A stretch of 64,000 nucleotides of DNA from Nissabacter sp. SGAir0207 (lineage in GTDB: Bacteria; Pseudomonadota; Gammaproteobacteria; Enterobacterales; Enterobacteriaceae), in contig NZ_CP028035.1 of NCBI RefSeq assembly GCF_005491205.1, positions 1,798,001 to 1,862,000 of the forward strand, read 5' to 3'. The notes under the pieces were generated by a model. It worked only from the letters and a program-made list of their open reading frames with translations. It did not search any database and had not been told where the DNA came from. A program made the translations under genes and the position numbers. Numbering within the stretch: the stretch's first letter is position 1; every line of letters starts with the position of its first letter. Below, piece after piece: positions 35,842-45,626 of the stretch.

Positions 35842-37544
35842 GTCTGGCACAAAAGCGCCTGCTGGCGCTCTGGGCAGTGCTGCTGAGCGGACTGGTCTGC
35901 CAAGGTTTTCTGCCTGTCCCCCGTCTGGCCGCCATCCTGTTAATGCTGGCAATCTGGGGGCTTATTGGCGTTGTCTTTGCTGTCACCACCCGCCGACATG
36001 AAGCCGATGAAGAGATTCAGCTTGCTCACCTCCCCAATGCCGCTTACCGCCAGCCTGTGGTGTTGGTCTGCGGCGACATGCCATACCCTTGGCCGGCAGA
36101 GACCGCGGTGCTCGCGGCCAGCCAGGGGTGCTGGATCCGTGTGGCCGCGCATCAGGATGTCGAACAGGTTGCCCGCCAGGTGCTGCGGCTACGACCGGAC
36201 TGGGGGCGTCAACTCTCAGTAATGGTGACGGTCTGCCCGCAACAGCATGATGACATTGAGACCCTGACCAGCCATTTGTTGTCTCTGCGCTGGAAGCTTG
36301 GCCGGTTACGCCGGGCTAGCGGCCTCGCCATTCCCTTGGTGCTACAGGGAGTGGCAGGCAGCGCCATGATGAAGCAGATGATCTGGCAGGCTTCGTTGCC
36401 CAATGAACGCCTCTGCGTCTGGGATGGCGTGTCGCCCTTCGGCCCGGCCGATGACTGGTTAGAAGCCGGGGGCGCGGCGGCCCTCCAACACCAGGTGCTG
36501 ATGAACGCGCTGGTGGATTGGTTCCAGCAACATGTGGTCGCCACCTTGACAAACAGTGACCCGGATATGCCTGGTCTGCAACCTGCGGCAGTGCTGTGGG
36601 GGATGGGCCCCGTGATGGATGCCCTACAGCTGCACTCCCTCTGGGCACTCTGGTTGCAGCAACATACGGCACTGCGTCAGGTCATCGGGTGGCAGCCAGC
36701 GGATAACGATCTTCCCCACGCACCGCTGTTACCTGACTTTATTTTGCCGTTGTTACCGGAGGGACATGGCCTGACGCCACGCCAACGGGCCTGCCGATCG
36801 GGCTTTACCCTCTTTATTGTTGCCGCCATCTTTGCGCTGTGTAGCAGTGGCTGGAACAACCGCCAGCTGGTGCAACGCCTGAGCTTTGACATTCAGCACT
36901 ATCAACGTATCCCGATGAATGACCACCGTCCCAAGGCAGAGGCTGTCAACGTGCTGCGTCAGGATCTGGCGCAGCTGGATGAGTGGGCGCGCGGTGGCGA
37001 GCCACTTCGCCTGAGCCTCGGGCTCTATCAAGGCACCCGGCTGCGAATGCCCATATTGGATGTCATCCGTACCTATACGCCGCCTGCGCCGCCGCCCAAG
37101 CCTGCCCCGAAACCACCCAAAATTGTCCGTCTCGACAGCATGTCACTGTTCGATTCTGGCCGGGCAGAGTTGAAAGCGGGCTCAACAAAAATGCTGGTGA
37201 ACTCGCTGGTGGATATTAAGGCGAAACCGGGCTGGCTGATTGTCGTCGCTGGACATACCGACAATGTCGGCGATGAACGTACCAACCAACAGCTTTCGCT
37301 AAGGCGGGCAGTCTCCGTACGCAACTGGATGCGCGACACCGGCGACGTACCGGAGAGCTGTTTTGCGGTACAGGGCTATGGAGAGAGCCGACCTTTGCAA
37401 TCCAACGAAACCTCGGTGGGCCGCGCGGCTAACCGGCGTGTCGAAATCAGTCTGGTGCCGCAGGCAGATGCCTGTCGGTTGCCGGCAACTAACCTGGCCT
37501 CACCGGGAACGGCCGAGGCTTCTACTCACCTAATGGAGAATTAA
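35838..37544 (+). CDS. T6SS-associated membrane protein with C-terminal OmpA domain (TagL-like)
   Basis: 568 residues. Two N-terminal membrane helices (about 7-27 and 30-50) are followed by a cytosolic domain, a third helix (about 320-340), a proline-rich hinge (TPPAPPPKPAPKPPK) and an OmpA peptidoglycan-binding domain (about 428-545; GHTDNVGDERTNQQLSLRRA carries the PG-binding Asp and Arg). It probably anchors the membrane complex to the cell wall in place of an OmpA-fused TssL. The cytosolic part (from PVVLVCGDMPYPWP) looks like a degenerate NTPase-type fold similar in layout to the TssM N-terminal region; this is inference. hcp follows after three bases. Confidence 0.85.
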   Translation: MSLAQKRLLALWAVLLSGLVCQGFLPVPRLAAILLMLAIWGLIGVVFAVTTRRHEADEEIQLAHLPNAAYRQPVVLVCGDMPYPWPAETAVLAASQGCWIRVAAHQDVEQVARQVLRLRPDWGRQLSVMVTVCPQQHDDIETLTSHLLSLRWKLGRLRRASGLAIPLVLQGVAGSAMMKQMIWQASLPNERLCVWDGVSPFGPADDWLEAGGAAALQHQVLMNALVDWFQQHVVATLTNSDPDMPGLQPAAVLWGMGPVMDALQLHSLWALWLQQHTALRQVIGWQPADNDLPHAPLLPDFILPLLPEGHGLTPRQRACRSGFTLFIVAAIFALCSSGWNNRQLVQRLSFDIQHYQRIPMNDHRPKAEAVNVLRQDLAQLDEWARGGEPLRLSLGLYQGTRLRMPILDVIRTYTPPAPPPKPAPKPPKIVRLDSMSLFDSGRAELKAGSTKMLVNSLVDIKAKPGWLIVVAGHTDNVGDERTNQQLSLRRAVSVRNWMRDTGDVPESCFAVQGYGESRPLQSNETSVGRAANRRVEISLVPQADACRLPATNLASPGTAEASTHLMEN

Positions 37545-37547
37545 CAT

Positions 37548-38039
37548 ATGGCTATTCCAGTCTATCTGTGGCTGAAGGATGACGGCGGCGCACACATCAA
37601 AGGGGCCGTCGACGTGCAGGGCCGTGAAGGCAGCATTGAGGTCACGGAGTTCACTCACAAATTGCACATTCCGACCGACAACAATACCGGCAAGCTGACC
37701 GGCACCCGGGTGCATTCGCCGGTGGTACTGACCAAAGAGACCGACGGCTCCACCCCTTATCTGTACCGGGCGGTGTCCAGTGGTCAGACCCTGAAATCGG
37801 CCGAATTTAAATGGTACCGCATCAACGAAGCCGGTCAGGAAGAGGAGTATTTCAATACCCTGCTGGAGAACGTGAAACTGGTGAGCGTCACACCGGTGAT
37901 GTACGACGTCAAAGACCCTGCCAAGGACAAGCACAACCATATGGAACAGGTTGAGCTTCGTTACGAAAAAATCACCTGGACCTACAAAGACGGCAACATC
38001 ATCTATTCCGACTCCTGGAATGAGCGCGCCACAGCCTGA
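37548..38039 (+). CDS. hcp: T6SS inner tube protein Hcp (TssD)
   Basis: Forms hexameric rings stacked into the secreted tube and can carry effectors in its lumen. The 163 residues have the family start MAIPVYLWLKDDGG. Later blocks include YEKITWTYKDGNIIYSDSWN. It has no C-terminal effector extension. A strong hairpin after its stop probably raises hcp mRNA relative to downstream genes. Confidence 0.96.
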   Translation: MAIPVYLWLKDDGGAHIKGAVDVQGREGSIEVTEFTHKLHIPTDNNTGKLTGTRVHSPVVLTKETDGSTPYLYRAVSSGQTLKSAEFKWYRINEAGQEEEYFNTLLENVKLVSVTPVMYDVKDPAKDKHNHMEQVELRYEKITWTYKDGNIIYSDSWNERATA

Positions 38040-38046
38040 TGCAACA

Positions 38047-38077
38047 CCCTGTTCCGGCACCCCCTGCCGGAACAGGG
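38047..38077 (+). terminator. Strong hairpin in the hcp-clpV gap
   Basis: A perfect 13-bp stem CCCTGTTCCGGCA/TGCCGGAACAGGG with a CCCCC loop, eight bases past the hcp stop. No T run follows, so partial termination or 3'-end stabilisation of hcp mRNA is likelier than full termination. The remaining 195 bases to clpV hold no gene. Confidence 0.6.
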
Positions 38078-38272
38078 CATCTTGGCGGGGCGGCCCACAT
38101 TTCACGCCTTCCCGTTCAGAAAATTGGCCTGACGCACTCTTTTGCTGAACGCCTGCCCGGCGGTCGTTAAGCAAAACACACCTCAGAACCTAGACCTTAT
38201 GCGCCCCGGTTAATGGCGACGGGCGGTAGCGTGCCTGAAACCGGATGCCCTCACACGAAGAAAGGAACCTTC

Positions 38273-40933
38273 ATGGAACACCAGTCAGCCTCCCTGTTAC
38301 GACGCCTCAACCCTTACTGCGCTGGCGCGCTGGAAGCGGCAGCCAGCCTTTGCCAAACACGGGCGCATAGAGAAATCACACCCGAACACCTGATCCTGAA
38401 ACTGCTGGAGCAGGGGGAGGGCGACATAACCGTTATCGCCCGCCGTTATGAGTGGGATCTGGATGGCCTGTGGCAAGGTCTGCTGGTCCATCTGGATCGC
38501 CTGCCGCACGCCGTCAAAGGACGGCCGCAGCTTGCAGATAATCTGATGAGCCTGATCCGTCAGGCGTGGCTGGCGGCATCACAGGACGAGGGTGACACGC
38601 AGATCCGTAGTGCCCACTTGCTGGCGGCGCTGGTGGAGAATCCTAAACTGGTCAGTTGCAACAGCCTGTGGCCGCTGTTGAGCCTGCGCATCAGCCAGGT
38701 GGAGCGGCTGCGCCCGCTGCTGGATGTGCAATCTGATGAACGGCCAGCACGGCAACAGGAGGCAGGCTTATCGCCAGCAGCCGAGGGCGTGACGTCGGTT
38801 TCCCCTACAGACACGGCCTCTCCCGCCCTCGCTGATGCATTGCAGAGCGTGTTGGACAGATTCACCCAAGACATTACCGCAAAGGCACGGGCCGAGGAGA
38901 TTGACCCCATTTTTGGCCGCGACAATGAGATCCGCCAGATGGTGGATATTCTCTCCCGCCGCCGTAAAAATAATCCCATTCTGGTGGGCGAGCCGGGCGT
39001 GGGCAAAACCGCGCTGGTGGAGGGGCTGGCGCTGCGCATTGCGCAGGGCAACGTCCCTGACAGCCTGAAAACCGTCAGTGTGCGTACCCTGGATCTTGGG
39101 CTGTTGCAGGCCGGTGCTGGCGTGAAAGGGGAGTTTGAGCAGCGGCTAAAAAATATCATTGATGCCGTACAGCAGTCACCCAATCCGGTGCTGTTGTTCA
39201 TTGATGAGGCGCACACCATCATTGGCGCCGGCAATCAGGCCGGGGGCGCAGATGCGGCTAACCTGCTGAAACCTGCTTTGGCGCGCGGGGAGTTGCGAAC
39301 CATTGCCGCCACCACCTGGAGTGAGTACAAGCAATATTTTGAGCGCGACGCCGCACTGGAGCGCCGTTTCCAACGGGTGAGCGTGGATGAACCCGATGAC
39401 GATTCCGCCTGTCTGATGCTGCGCGGCCTGAAATCCCGCTATGCCCTGCACCACGGCGTGCATATCACCGATGCCGCGGTGCGCACCGCGGTCACGCTCT
39501 CCCGCCGCTATCTCACCGGCCGGCAACTGCCGGATAAAGCGGTAGACCTATTGGACACTGCCGCCGCCCGAGTCCGCATCAGCCTGGATACGGTGCCAGA
39601 AACGATCACCTGCCTTAAGGCCCAACTCACCGCTCTGGCGCTGGAAGAGCAGGCGTTGCGGGATGATATTGCCACGGGCAGCAGCCTGCCCGGCGAGCGT
39701 CTGCAGGAGATTGAAACGCAACGTGTGGCGCTGACCACCACCTTGCAGCAGCAGGAGGCGCGCCTGATTGAGGAGCGGGCTCAGGTGGAGGCGTTGATGG
39801 CGTGCCGCCGCGATAGCGCGCGTCAGGCGGAGCTACCGGCACGACAACAGCAACTGGACGCGCTGCAAAAAGAGGGAGCACTGATTCAGGTGGATGTTGA
39901 CAGCCGTACCGTTGCCAACGTTATCGCAGACTGGACAGGCATACCGCTCTCGACCCTGATGAAGGATGAGCAGAGCGAGCTGCTGTCGCTGGAAGATGAT
40001 CTGGGCAAACGGGTGGTGGGTCAGGCCGCCGCGCTGAATGCCATTGCGCAGCGCCTACGCGCGGCCAAAACCGGCTTGACTGCTGAGAATGGCCCCCAAG
40101 GCGTCTTCCTGCTTGCCGGCCCCAGCGGCACCGGGAAAACTGAAACCGCGTTGGCGCTGGCCGACTGCCTGTATGGCGGTGAAAAGTCACTGATTACCCT
40201 CAACCTCTCAGAATATCAGGAGCCGCACACGGTTTCCCAGCTTAAAGGCTCCCCGCCGGGATACGTCGGCTATGGTCAGGGGGGCATCCTCACTGAAGCG
40301 GTACGCAAGCGTCCCTACAGCGTAGTGCTGCTCGACGAGGTCGAAAAAGCGCACCGTGATGTGATGAACCTCTTCTATCAGGTCTTTGACCGGGGCTTTA
40401 TGCGTGACGGCGAAGGGCGCGAGATCGATTTCCGCCACACCGTCATTCTGATGACCTCCAACCTCGGTGGCGATCACATCATGCAACTGTTGGAGGAGCA
40501 GCCAGCGGCCACAGAGTCCGATCTCCACGAGCTGGTGCGGCCGCTGCTGCGCGATCACTTCCAGCCTGCGCTGTTGGCTCGCTTCCAGACGGTACTTTAC
40601 CGCCCGCTCAGCGAAAGTGCCTTACGCACCATCGTGGAGATGAAACTTGAGAAGGTCACTGGCCGCCTGACACGCCACTACGGCATCCGGAGCCAGATTG
40701 AAGAGAGCCTGTACGATGCCCTGACCGCCGCCTGCCTGCTGCCAGACACTGGCGCGCGCAATATCGATAGCCTGCTCAACCAGCAGATCCTGCCAGTACT
40801 GAGCCAGCAACTGCTGGCTCATCTGGCCGCGGGGCAGCAACCACACACTCTGACCCTTGGCTGGCACGAGGAGGAGGGCGTGGTGCTGGACTTGGGCGAG
40901 CAGAGCCATCTGAATGGCAGCGACAAGGAGTGA
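38273..40933 (+). CDS. clpV: T6SS sheath-recycling AAA+ ATPase ClpV (TssH)
   Basis: Disassembles contracted TssB/C sheaths. The 886 residues comprise a Clp N-terminal repeat domain (about 10-150), the first AAA+ domain (Walker A GEPGVGKT about 239-246, FIDEAHT), a coiled middle domain, and the second AAA+ domain (Walker A GPSGTGKTE about 616, LLDEVEKAH, then SPPGYVGYG pore-side motif). The ATG at 38273 has an AAAGGA site; an in-frame ATG 60 bases upstream is not used. It ends three bases before vgrG. Confidence 0.96.
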   Translation: MEHQSASLLRRLNPYCAGALEAAASLCQTRAHREITPEHLILKLLEQGEGDITVIARRYEWDLDGLWQGLLVHLDRLPHAVKGRPQLADNLMSLIRQAWLAASQDEGDTQIRSAHLLAALVENPKLVSCNSLWPLLSLRISQVERLRPLLDVQSDERPARQQEAGLSPAAEGVTSVSPTDTASPALADALQSVLDRFTQDITAKARAEEIDPIFGRDNEIRQMVDILSRRRKNNPILVGEPGVGKTALVEGLALRIAQGNVPDSLKTVSVRTLDLGLLQAGAGVKGEFEQRLKNIIDAVQQSPNPVLLFIDEAHTIIGAGNQAGGADAANLLKPALARGELRTIAATTWSEYKQYFERDAALERRFQRVSVDEPDDDSACLMLRGLKSRYALHHGVHITDAAVRTAVTLSRRYLTGRQLPDKAVDLLDTAAARVRISLDTVPETITCLKAQLTALALEEQALRDDIATGSSLPGERLQEIETQRVALTTTLQQQEARLIEERAQVEALMACRRDSARQAELPARQQQLDALQKEGALIQVDVDSRTVANVIADWTGIPLSTLMKDEQSELLSLEDDLGKRVVGQAAALNAIAQRLRAAKTGLTAENGPQGVFLLAGPSGTGKTETALALADCLYGGEKSLITLNLSEYQEPHTVSQLKGSPPGYVGYGQGGILTEAVRKRPYSVVLLDEVEKAHRDVMNLFYQVFDRGFMRDGEGREIDFRHTVILMTSNLGGDHIMQLLEEQPAATESDLHELVRPLLRDHFQPALLARFQTVLYRPLSESALRTIVEMKLEKVTGRLTRHYGIRSQIEESLYDALTAACLLPDTGARNIDSLLNQQILPVLSQQLLAHLAAGQQPHTLTLGWHEEEGVVLDLGEQSHLNGSDKE

Positions 40934-40935
40934 CC

Positions 40936-43299
40936 ATGAACGAGAAGCCGATCAGTTTTAGCCATAACTGTCATCTGCTTGCCGTACGCGACAGCCAGGC
41001 CGAATTGGATGTCCTGGCCTTTGAGGGACAAGAGCATCTCAGTAAGCCGTTCAGTTATCGCATTGAGTTTACCAGCCCTGATCATGGCATCACCCGTAAC
41101 ACAATGCTGATGAAGTCGGCCTCCCTGACGCTCCAGGCCCCTGTGGCGCAGGGGCGTGGCATCACGCTTCAGCAGCCAGTTCGGGTAGTGCAGGGGGTAG
41201 TGACGGCGTTCGAGCGCTTCAGCACCACGAAAGATCAGACGCACTATGCCCTGACGCTGCAACCCCGGCTGGCCCTGCTTGATCGCTCGCACCAGAACGC
41301 CATCTATCAGGATATGTCGGTGCCGCAGATTGTGGAGAGCATTCTGCGTGAGCGGCACAACATGCGCGGGCAGGATTTTCTGTTCTCATTGACGCGCGAG
41401 TACCCACGCCGCGAGCAGGTGATGCAGTATGGCGAGGATGACCTGCACTTCATTACCCGCCTGTTGGGGGAGGTAGGGATCTGGTTCCGCTTTACCACCG
41501 ACACCCGCCTGCATATCGACGTAGTGGAGTTTTATGACAGCCAACAGGGGTATCAGCCAGCGCTGACGCTGCCCTCGGTGCCGCCCTCCGGGCAGCATGA
41601 CCGGGGCGTGGAGGCGGTCTGGGAGATGAAGAGCCACCATCAGGTGGTACAAAAGCAGGTGAGTACCCACGACTATAACTACCGTCAGGCGACAGAGGAG
41701 ATGAACGCCCGGGCGGAGGCCCCCGGGGATGACGCGACTACCTACGGCGAAGCCTACCACTGGGCAGATAACTACCTGACGGCAGGAGCAACCTCCACAC
41801 CAGAGAGCGGTGCTTTCTATGCCCGCCTGCGGCATGAGCGCTACCTGAACAATCAGACCCAACTGAGCGGCGTGACAAGTTACGTGACGCTGTCACCCGG
41901 ACAGGTATTAAAGGTGGCTGGCGGTCATGAAGTCGCCGATGTTTTCAGCCAGGGTGTACTCATCACCGGCGTGATTCGCTCTGCGCGGCGGGATAAGGAA
42001 TTGCTGATCCATTTTGACGCCATGCCTGCAACCGCTGACTACGGCTTCCGGCCTGAGCCGGGCGCGCGTCCGGTCATGGCGGGTACTTTGCCCGCGCGCG
42101 TCACCAGCACCACGGAAAATGATCTCTATGGCCACATCGATAAAGCGGGCCGCTACCGTGTCAACATGCTGTTTGACCGGCACAGTTGGAAACGCGGCTT
42201 TGAGAGCCTGTGGGTACGCCAGTCACGCCCCTATGCTGGCAATACCTACGGTCTGCATCTGCCGCTACTGGCCGGCACCGAGGTCGCGATAGGTTTTGAG
42301 GATGGCAACCCGGATCGGCCCTACATCGCGGGTGTGTTGCATGACTCCGCCCACTCGGATCACGTCACTATCCGCAACTACAAGCGCAACGTGCTGCGCA
42401 CGCCAGCGAACAATAAAATCCGGTTGGATGATACGCGCGGTCAGGAGCACATCAAAATCTCCACCGAGTACGGCGGCAAAAGCCAGCTGAATCTTGGGCA
42501 TCTGGTAGACAGCGAAAAACAGCAGCGCGGGGAGGGGTTTGAACTCCGAACAGACGCTTGGGGTGCCATCCGGGCCGAGAAAGGGCTGTTTATTAGTGCT
42601 GATGGGCAACCTGCTGCGCAGGGTAAGCAACTGGAGATGCAACCTGCGATCAGCTTACTGAAAGGCGCATTGAATCAGGTCACAGAGTGGGGAAGCATCG
42701 CTGAGACACACCATAACGTTTCGCCAGAAAGAGCCCCTCTTGGTAGGTTGGTACATAACGCCAGTCAGTTGAAAGGCGCGGCTTTACTCATGTCGGCACC
42801 GGAGGGCGCGGCTGTCGTCACCCCGGAAAGCACCTTGCTGCACAGCGGAAAAGGACTCTATCTGCAAAGTCTGGGCGAGGTAAACATCACGTCGTCGCAG
42901 CGTTACTCCGTGAATGCCAGCCAGGCCATCTCCATGCTGGCACATAAGGAGGGATTGCGGCTGGTATCAGCAAAAGGGCCGCTGGCAGTGGAGTCTCATG
43001 CAGATACGCTGACCCTCACCTCATTAAGCGATGTCACTCTCCAATCTACACAGGGGCACATACAGCTCACAGCCAAAAACGGTATCACGCTAGGTTGTGG
43101 CGGTGCCTATATTCGCTTAACGCCACAGGGTGAAATTGAAATTCATGGGCCGGGTCTATTAAGCCTGAAAGGACTACACCGATTGGCCGGCCCTGCCAGC
43201 AATAATTTCCCGCTACCGGATTTGCCGTCATCCATCTGTAAAGAGTGCATGAAACGCGCGCAACAGCGAGCGCAAGGCTTTGTTGTAAGAGGAGAGTAA
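40936..43299 (+). CDS. vgrG: T6SS spike protein VgrG (TssI) with DUF2345 C-terminal domain
   Basis: Trimeric spike tip. Of 787 residues, the gp27-like part occupies about 1-385, the gp5 OB-fold about 390-470 (HSWKRGFESLWVRQSRPYAGN) and the DUF2345/gp5 beta-helix about 600-750 (repeats such as LTSLSDVTLQSTQGHIQLTA). The C-terminal tail has a CKEC pair. There is no enzymatic extension, so effectors should be cargo. The ATG at 40936 is five bases after AAGGAG. The DUF4123 adaptor gene starts two bases after its stop (TAATAATG). Confidence 0.96.
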   Translation: MNEKPISFSHNCHLLAVRDSQAELDVLAFEGQEHLSKPFSYRIEFTSPDHGITRNTMLMKSASLTLQAPVAQGRGITLQQPVRVVQGVVTAFERFSTTKDQTHYALTLQPRLALLDRSHQNAIYQDMSVPQIVESILRERHNMRGQDFLFSLTREYPRREQVMQYGEDDLHFITRLLGEVGIWFRFTTDTRLHIDVVEFYDSQQGYQPALTLPSVPPSGQHDRGVEAVWEMKSHHQVVQKQVSTHDYNYRQATEEMNARAEAPGDDATTYGEAYHWADNYLTAGATSTPESGAFYARLRHERYLNNQTQLSGVTSYVTLSPGQVLKVAGGHEVADVFSQGVLITGVIRSARRDKELLIHFDAMPATADYGFRPEPGARPVMAGTLPARVTSTTENDLYGHIDKAGRYRVNMLFDRHSWKRGFESLWVRQSRPYAGNTYGLHLPLLAGTEVAIGFEDGNPDRPYIAGVLHDSAHSDHVTIRNYKRNVLRTPANNKIRLDDTRGQEHIKISTEYGGKSQLNLGHLVDSEKQQRGEGFELRTDAWGAIRAEKGLFISADGQPAAQGKQLEMQPAISLLKGALNQVTEWGSIAETHHNVSPERAPLGRLVHNASQLKGAALLMSAPEGAAVVTPESTLLHSGKGLYLQSLGEVNITSSQRYSVNASQAISMLAHKEGLRLVSAKGPLAVESHADTLTLTSLSDVTLQSTQGHIQLTAKNGITLGCGGAYIRLTPQGEIEIHGPGLLSLKGLHRLAGPASNNFPLPDLPSSICKECMKRAQQRAQGFVVRGE

Positions 43300-43301
43300 T
43301 A

Positions 43302-44084
43302 ATGGGAAACAGTGCACTCTGGTTGGATAAGCTTCTTAGCGCCTGTCAGGGAATGAAACTAGATTATATTGATATCATCATTGACCAGTGTGGCGTGGAC
43401 TTCTCTGTTATTCCTGCCCTTACCGGCTTCTCGGCTGAAATGATTTGGGGTTCTCTGTACGAGGGCTTACCTGAAGATATATATCAAGAAGATGCACCTT
43501 TATTAATGCGTATTGAGCTTACAGAGCAGCAACAAGTTCGTTGGCTTTATGAGTTGGCACACGAAACTTCACAACACGCGCCATTAATGGCAGTTGGCTC
43601 GTTCTGGCAATTTTCTCCGCTTAAGACATGGTTAAAAAATTGCGTAAAGGCCGAGCTGGAAGGGCGGGAAGGAATTTTCCGCTTTTGGGATGCTCGTGTT
43701 TTCCACTACTATTTTTCCACCATTCTGGATCAAAAAGAGCAGGAACAGTTGCAGCAGCCCGCAGCGTTTTGGAGTTGGATGAACAGAGATGGTGCCTTTG
43801 AATTTTTTGAAGGCAAAGGGCGCACTGTCGACGAAAATATACCTCAACCCCATATCACCTTTAGTGATGCACAGTTTGAGAAAATGTTGTGCCTGAGTGA
43901 TGCAAAGAGATTACTGAATGCCAACCCCTCATTAAAAGCATCCTTTCCAACCAAAGAGGACGCTTTTTCTGCATGTTGCCATGCCATGTTGGCAGCAACA
44001 CGTGAAGGCATACTCTTCGAAGAGGCACGAGACGCGTGGGTAATTAACCTGTTATCCCAAGATAAAGATTATGCAATCAAATAG
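43302..44084 (+). CDS. DUF4123-domain T6SS effector adaptor (Tap/TEC family)
   Basis: 260 residues with the DUF4123 layout: an N-terminal region up to about 130 and the signature FRFWDARVFHYYFSTILDQKEQEQLQQPAAFW (given in parts: FRFWDARVFHYYF, then an acidic/Gln-rich helix) about 130-165. Such proteins bind a VgrG C-terminus and load a specific effector. Its position directly after vgrG and before a lipase suggests it loads that lipase. The DNA from here to about 48.6 kb is clearly more AT-rich than the flanking core genes, suggesting acquisition. Confidence 0.85.
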   Translation: MGNSALWLDKLLSACQGMKLDYIDIIIDQCGVDFSVIPALTGFSAEMIWGSLYEGLPEDIYQEDAPLLMRIELTEQQQVRWLYELAHETSQHAPLMAVGSFWQFSPLKTWLKNCVKAELEGREGIFRFWDARVFHYYFSTILDQKEQEQLQQPAAFWSWMNRDGAFEFFEGKGRTVDENIPQPHITFSDAQFEKMLCLSDAKRLLNANPSLKASFPTKEDAFSACCHAMLAATREGILFEEARDAWVINLLSQDKDYAIK

Positions 44085-44096
44085 AAGGTGGATTCA

Positions 44097-44324
44097 GTGA
44101 AATTATTAAAAGTGAGTGTAATAGCATTGTCATTTTTACTAAGCGGTTGTGGTTCACTTGTTAAGCATATGGAAGGATGCTATCGGGAATATTATGCAGG
44201 AACAAGTAAGTCAATAGAATTAGGCTATTATGTACTTTTTATATGGCTTGATGTGCCATTTTCTGCTGCCCTGGATACCGTGACGTTACCTATTGATGCT
44301 GTCTGTGTCGCAACAAATAATTAA
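44097..44324 (+). CDS. YceK/YidQ-type (DUF1375-like) small lipoprotein
   Basis: 75 residues starting at a GTG (44097) eight bases after AGAAGG. Signal peptide with lipobox LSGC (Cys18) and the family-like core YYAGTSKSIELGYYVLF then DVPFSAALDTVTLPID. Family function is unknown. Inside an effector cassette it may be an accessory immunity protein, which is inference from position only. Confidence 0.7.
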   Translation: MKLLKVSVIALSFLLSGCGSLVKHMEGCYREYYAGTSKSIELGYYVLFIWLDVPFSAALDTVTLPIDAVCVATNN

Positions 44325-44339
44325 GTAATAGGGAAAAGC

Positions 44340-44876
44340 ATGAAGACAAGAATTTCAGGCGTGTTTTTCGTGGCACTCCTGTTAACTGGCTGTAGCCAGC
44401 ACACTGTGCTGGCGGAAACGGGCGGCGGAGGTGGTGGAATAATTGAAGCCATCAACCATACCAAATGGGCGATTAACCACTTCAGCGTTAATGGCCAGTC
44501 GGGCATTGATGCCATTGGCCCCTTTGATGGCGGTGGAGGCGGCTGCTGCTATGGCGTGCCAGGGCGTTGGAAACCGGGAATGACGGTAAGAATTGATTGG
44601 GAGAGCGGTGAGGCATCAACTAAAGGTTTCCCTGGCTTTGCTGATTATGAAAAATATACGGCGTGGAAAAAGAAAATGAGTGCTAATAACCGCCAGCACA
44701 GTAAAACCGTGCCTGTCCCTGACTATACCGGTCAGGAGGTCTGTGGCATTACCGTGCATTTTTTGCCATGCGATGATGTCAAAGTAACAACAAGCTGTTT
44801 CACTTATGGTAGTCCCTCTTATCCTATCAAAGAAAAATTACGGATGGAGGAGCCAAAGGTCTGTCCAAAAACATAA
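44340..44876 (+). CDS. DUF3304-type lipoprotein 1, probable T6SS immunity protein
   Basis: 178 residues, lipobox LTGC (Cys18), then a Gly-run, the block INHTKWAINHFSVNGQSGI, a second Gly-run with paired Cys (GGGGGCCYGVPG), and a Cys-containing C-terminal part (VCGITVHFLPCDD). DUF3304 lipoproteins are found next to T6SS phospholipase effectors. First of three tandem paralogues. Its middle (WESGEASTKGFPGFADYEKY) equals copy 3, while its leader and C-terminus differ. A strong AAGGAGG site follows its stop with only an 11-codon frame behind it. Confidence 0.75.
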   Translation: MKTRISGVFFVALLLTGCSQHTVLAETGGGGGGIIEAINHTKWAINHFSVNGQSGIDAIGPFDGGGGGCCYGVPGRWKPGMTVRIDWESGEASTKGFPGFADYEKYTAWKKKMSANNRQHSKTVPVPDYTGQEVCGITVHFLPCDDVKVTTSCFTYGSPSYPIKEKLRMEEPKVCPKT

Positions 44877-44981
44877 GGAGGTTATTTTATGCCGTATCGC
44901 CATGCTAATAATCGCACTCCTTAAGTAGCCCTTCTAATTAAGTAATTAATTAAATAATAAAATAAAAATTCAGGTAGAAAT

Positions 44982-45515
44982 ATGAAAATAATCCTAAGTA
45001 GTACCTTACTGGCCGTAATTTTACTGGCTGGCTGTAGCCAGCACACAGTGCACGCAGATACAGGCGGCGGTGGCGGAACGATCAGGGCCATTAACCACAC
45101 CAAATGGGCAATTAACCACTTCAGCGTTAACGGCCAGTCAGGCATTGATGCCATCGGCCCCTATGATGGTGGCGGAGGCGGCTGCTGCTACGGCGTGCCA
45201 GGGCATTGGCGACCGGGAATGACGGTAAGAATTGATTGGCAAACAGGTATTGGTTCATCAGATGATTTTCCTGGATATGAAAATGAAAAAGAATTTCTTG
45301 AATGGGCTAAAAAGGTAAAATCACAAAATAAAGAGCATAGCCGTATTGTACCTGTCCCAGATTATACCGGTCAGGAAGTCTGTGGTATCACCGTGCATTT
45401 CCTGCCTTGTGATGATGTCAGAGTGACAACCAGTTGTTGGGCACCAAATCATGAAAATTACCCGATTAAATTGCCGCTTAAAATGGAGGAGCCAAAAGTA
45501 TGCCCGAAAGGGTAA
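44982..45515 (+). CDS. DUF3304-type lipoprotein 2, probable T6SS immunity protein
   Basis: 177 residues with lipobox LAGC (Cys18). The first about 75 residues are almost identical to copy 3 (differences at only a few positions). The middle (WQTGIGSSDDFPGYENEKEF) is unlike both sisters, and the C-terminal part (DDVRVTTSCW) again resembles copy 3. The AT-rich gap before it (44877-44981) contains the orphan ribosome site. Confidence 0.75.
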   Translation: MKIILSSTLLAVILLAGCSQHTVHADTGGGGGTIRAINHTKWAINHFSVNGQSGIDAIGPYDGGGGGCCYGVPGHWRPGMTVRIDWQTGIGSSDDFPGYENEKEFLEWAKKVKSQNKEHSRIVPVPDYTGQEVCGITVHFLPCDDVRVTTSCWAPNHENYPIKLPLKMEEPKVCPKG

Positions 45516-45626
45516 AGGGTTATTCATCATCGCGGCAGTCTCTAATAAATTCACAGCGCAAAACATCAGTCTCATCGAATGAAATAATAAATGCCTAAAT
45601 AAAGATTAATCAACCCGGACTTAAAT

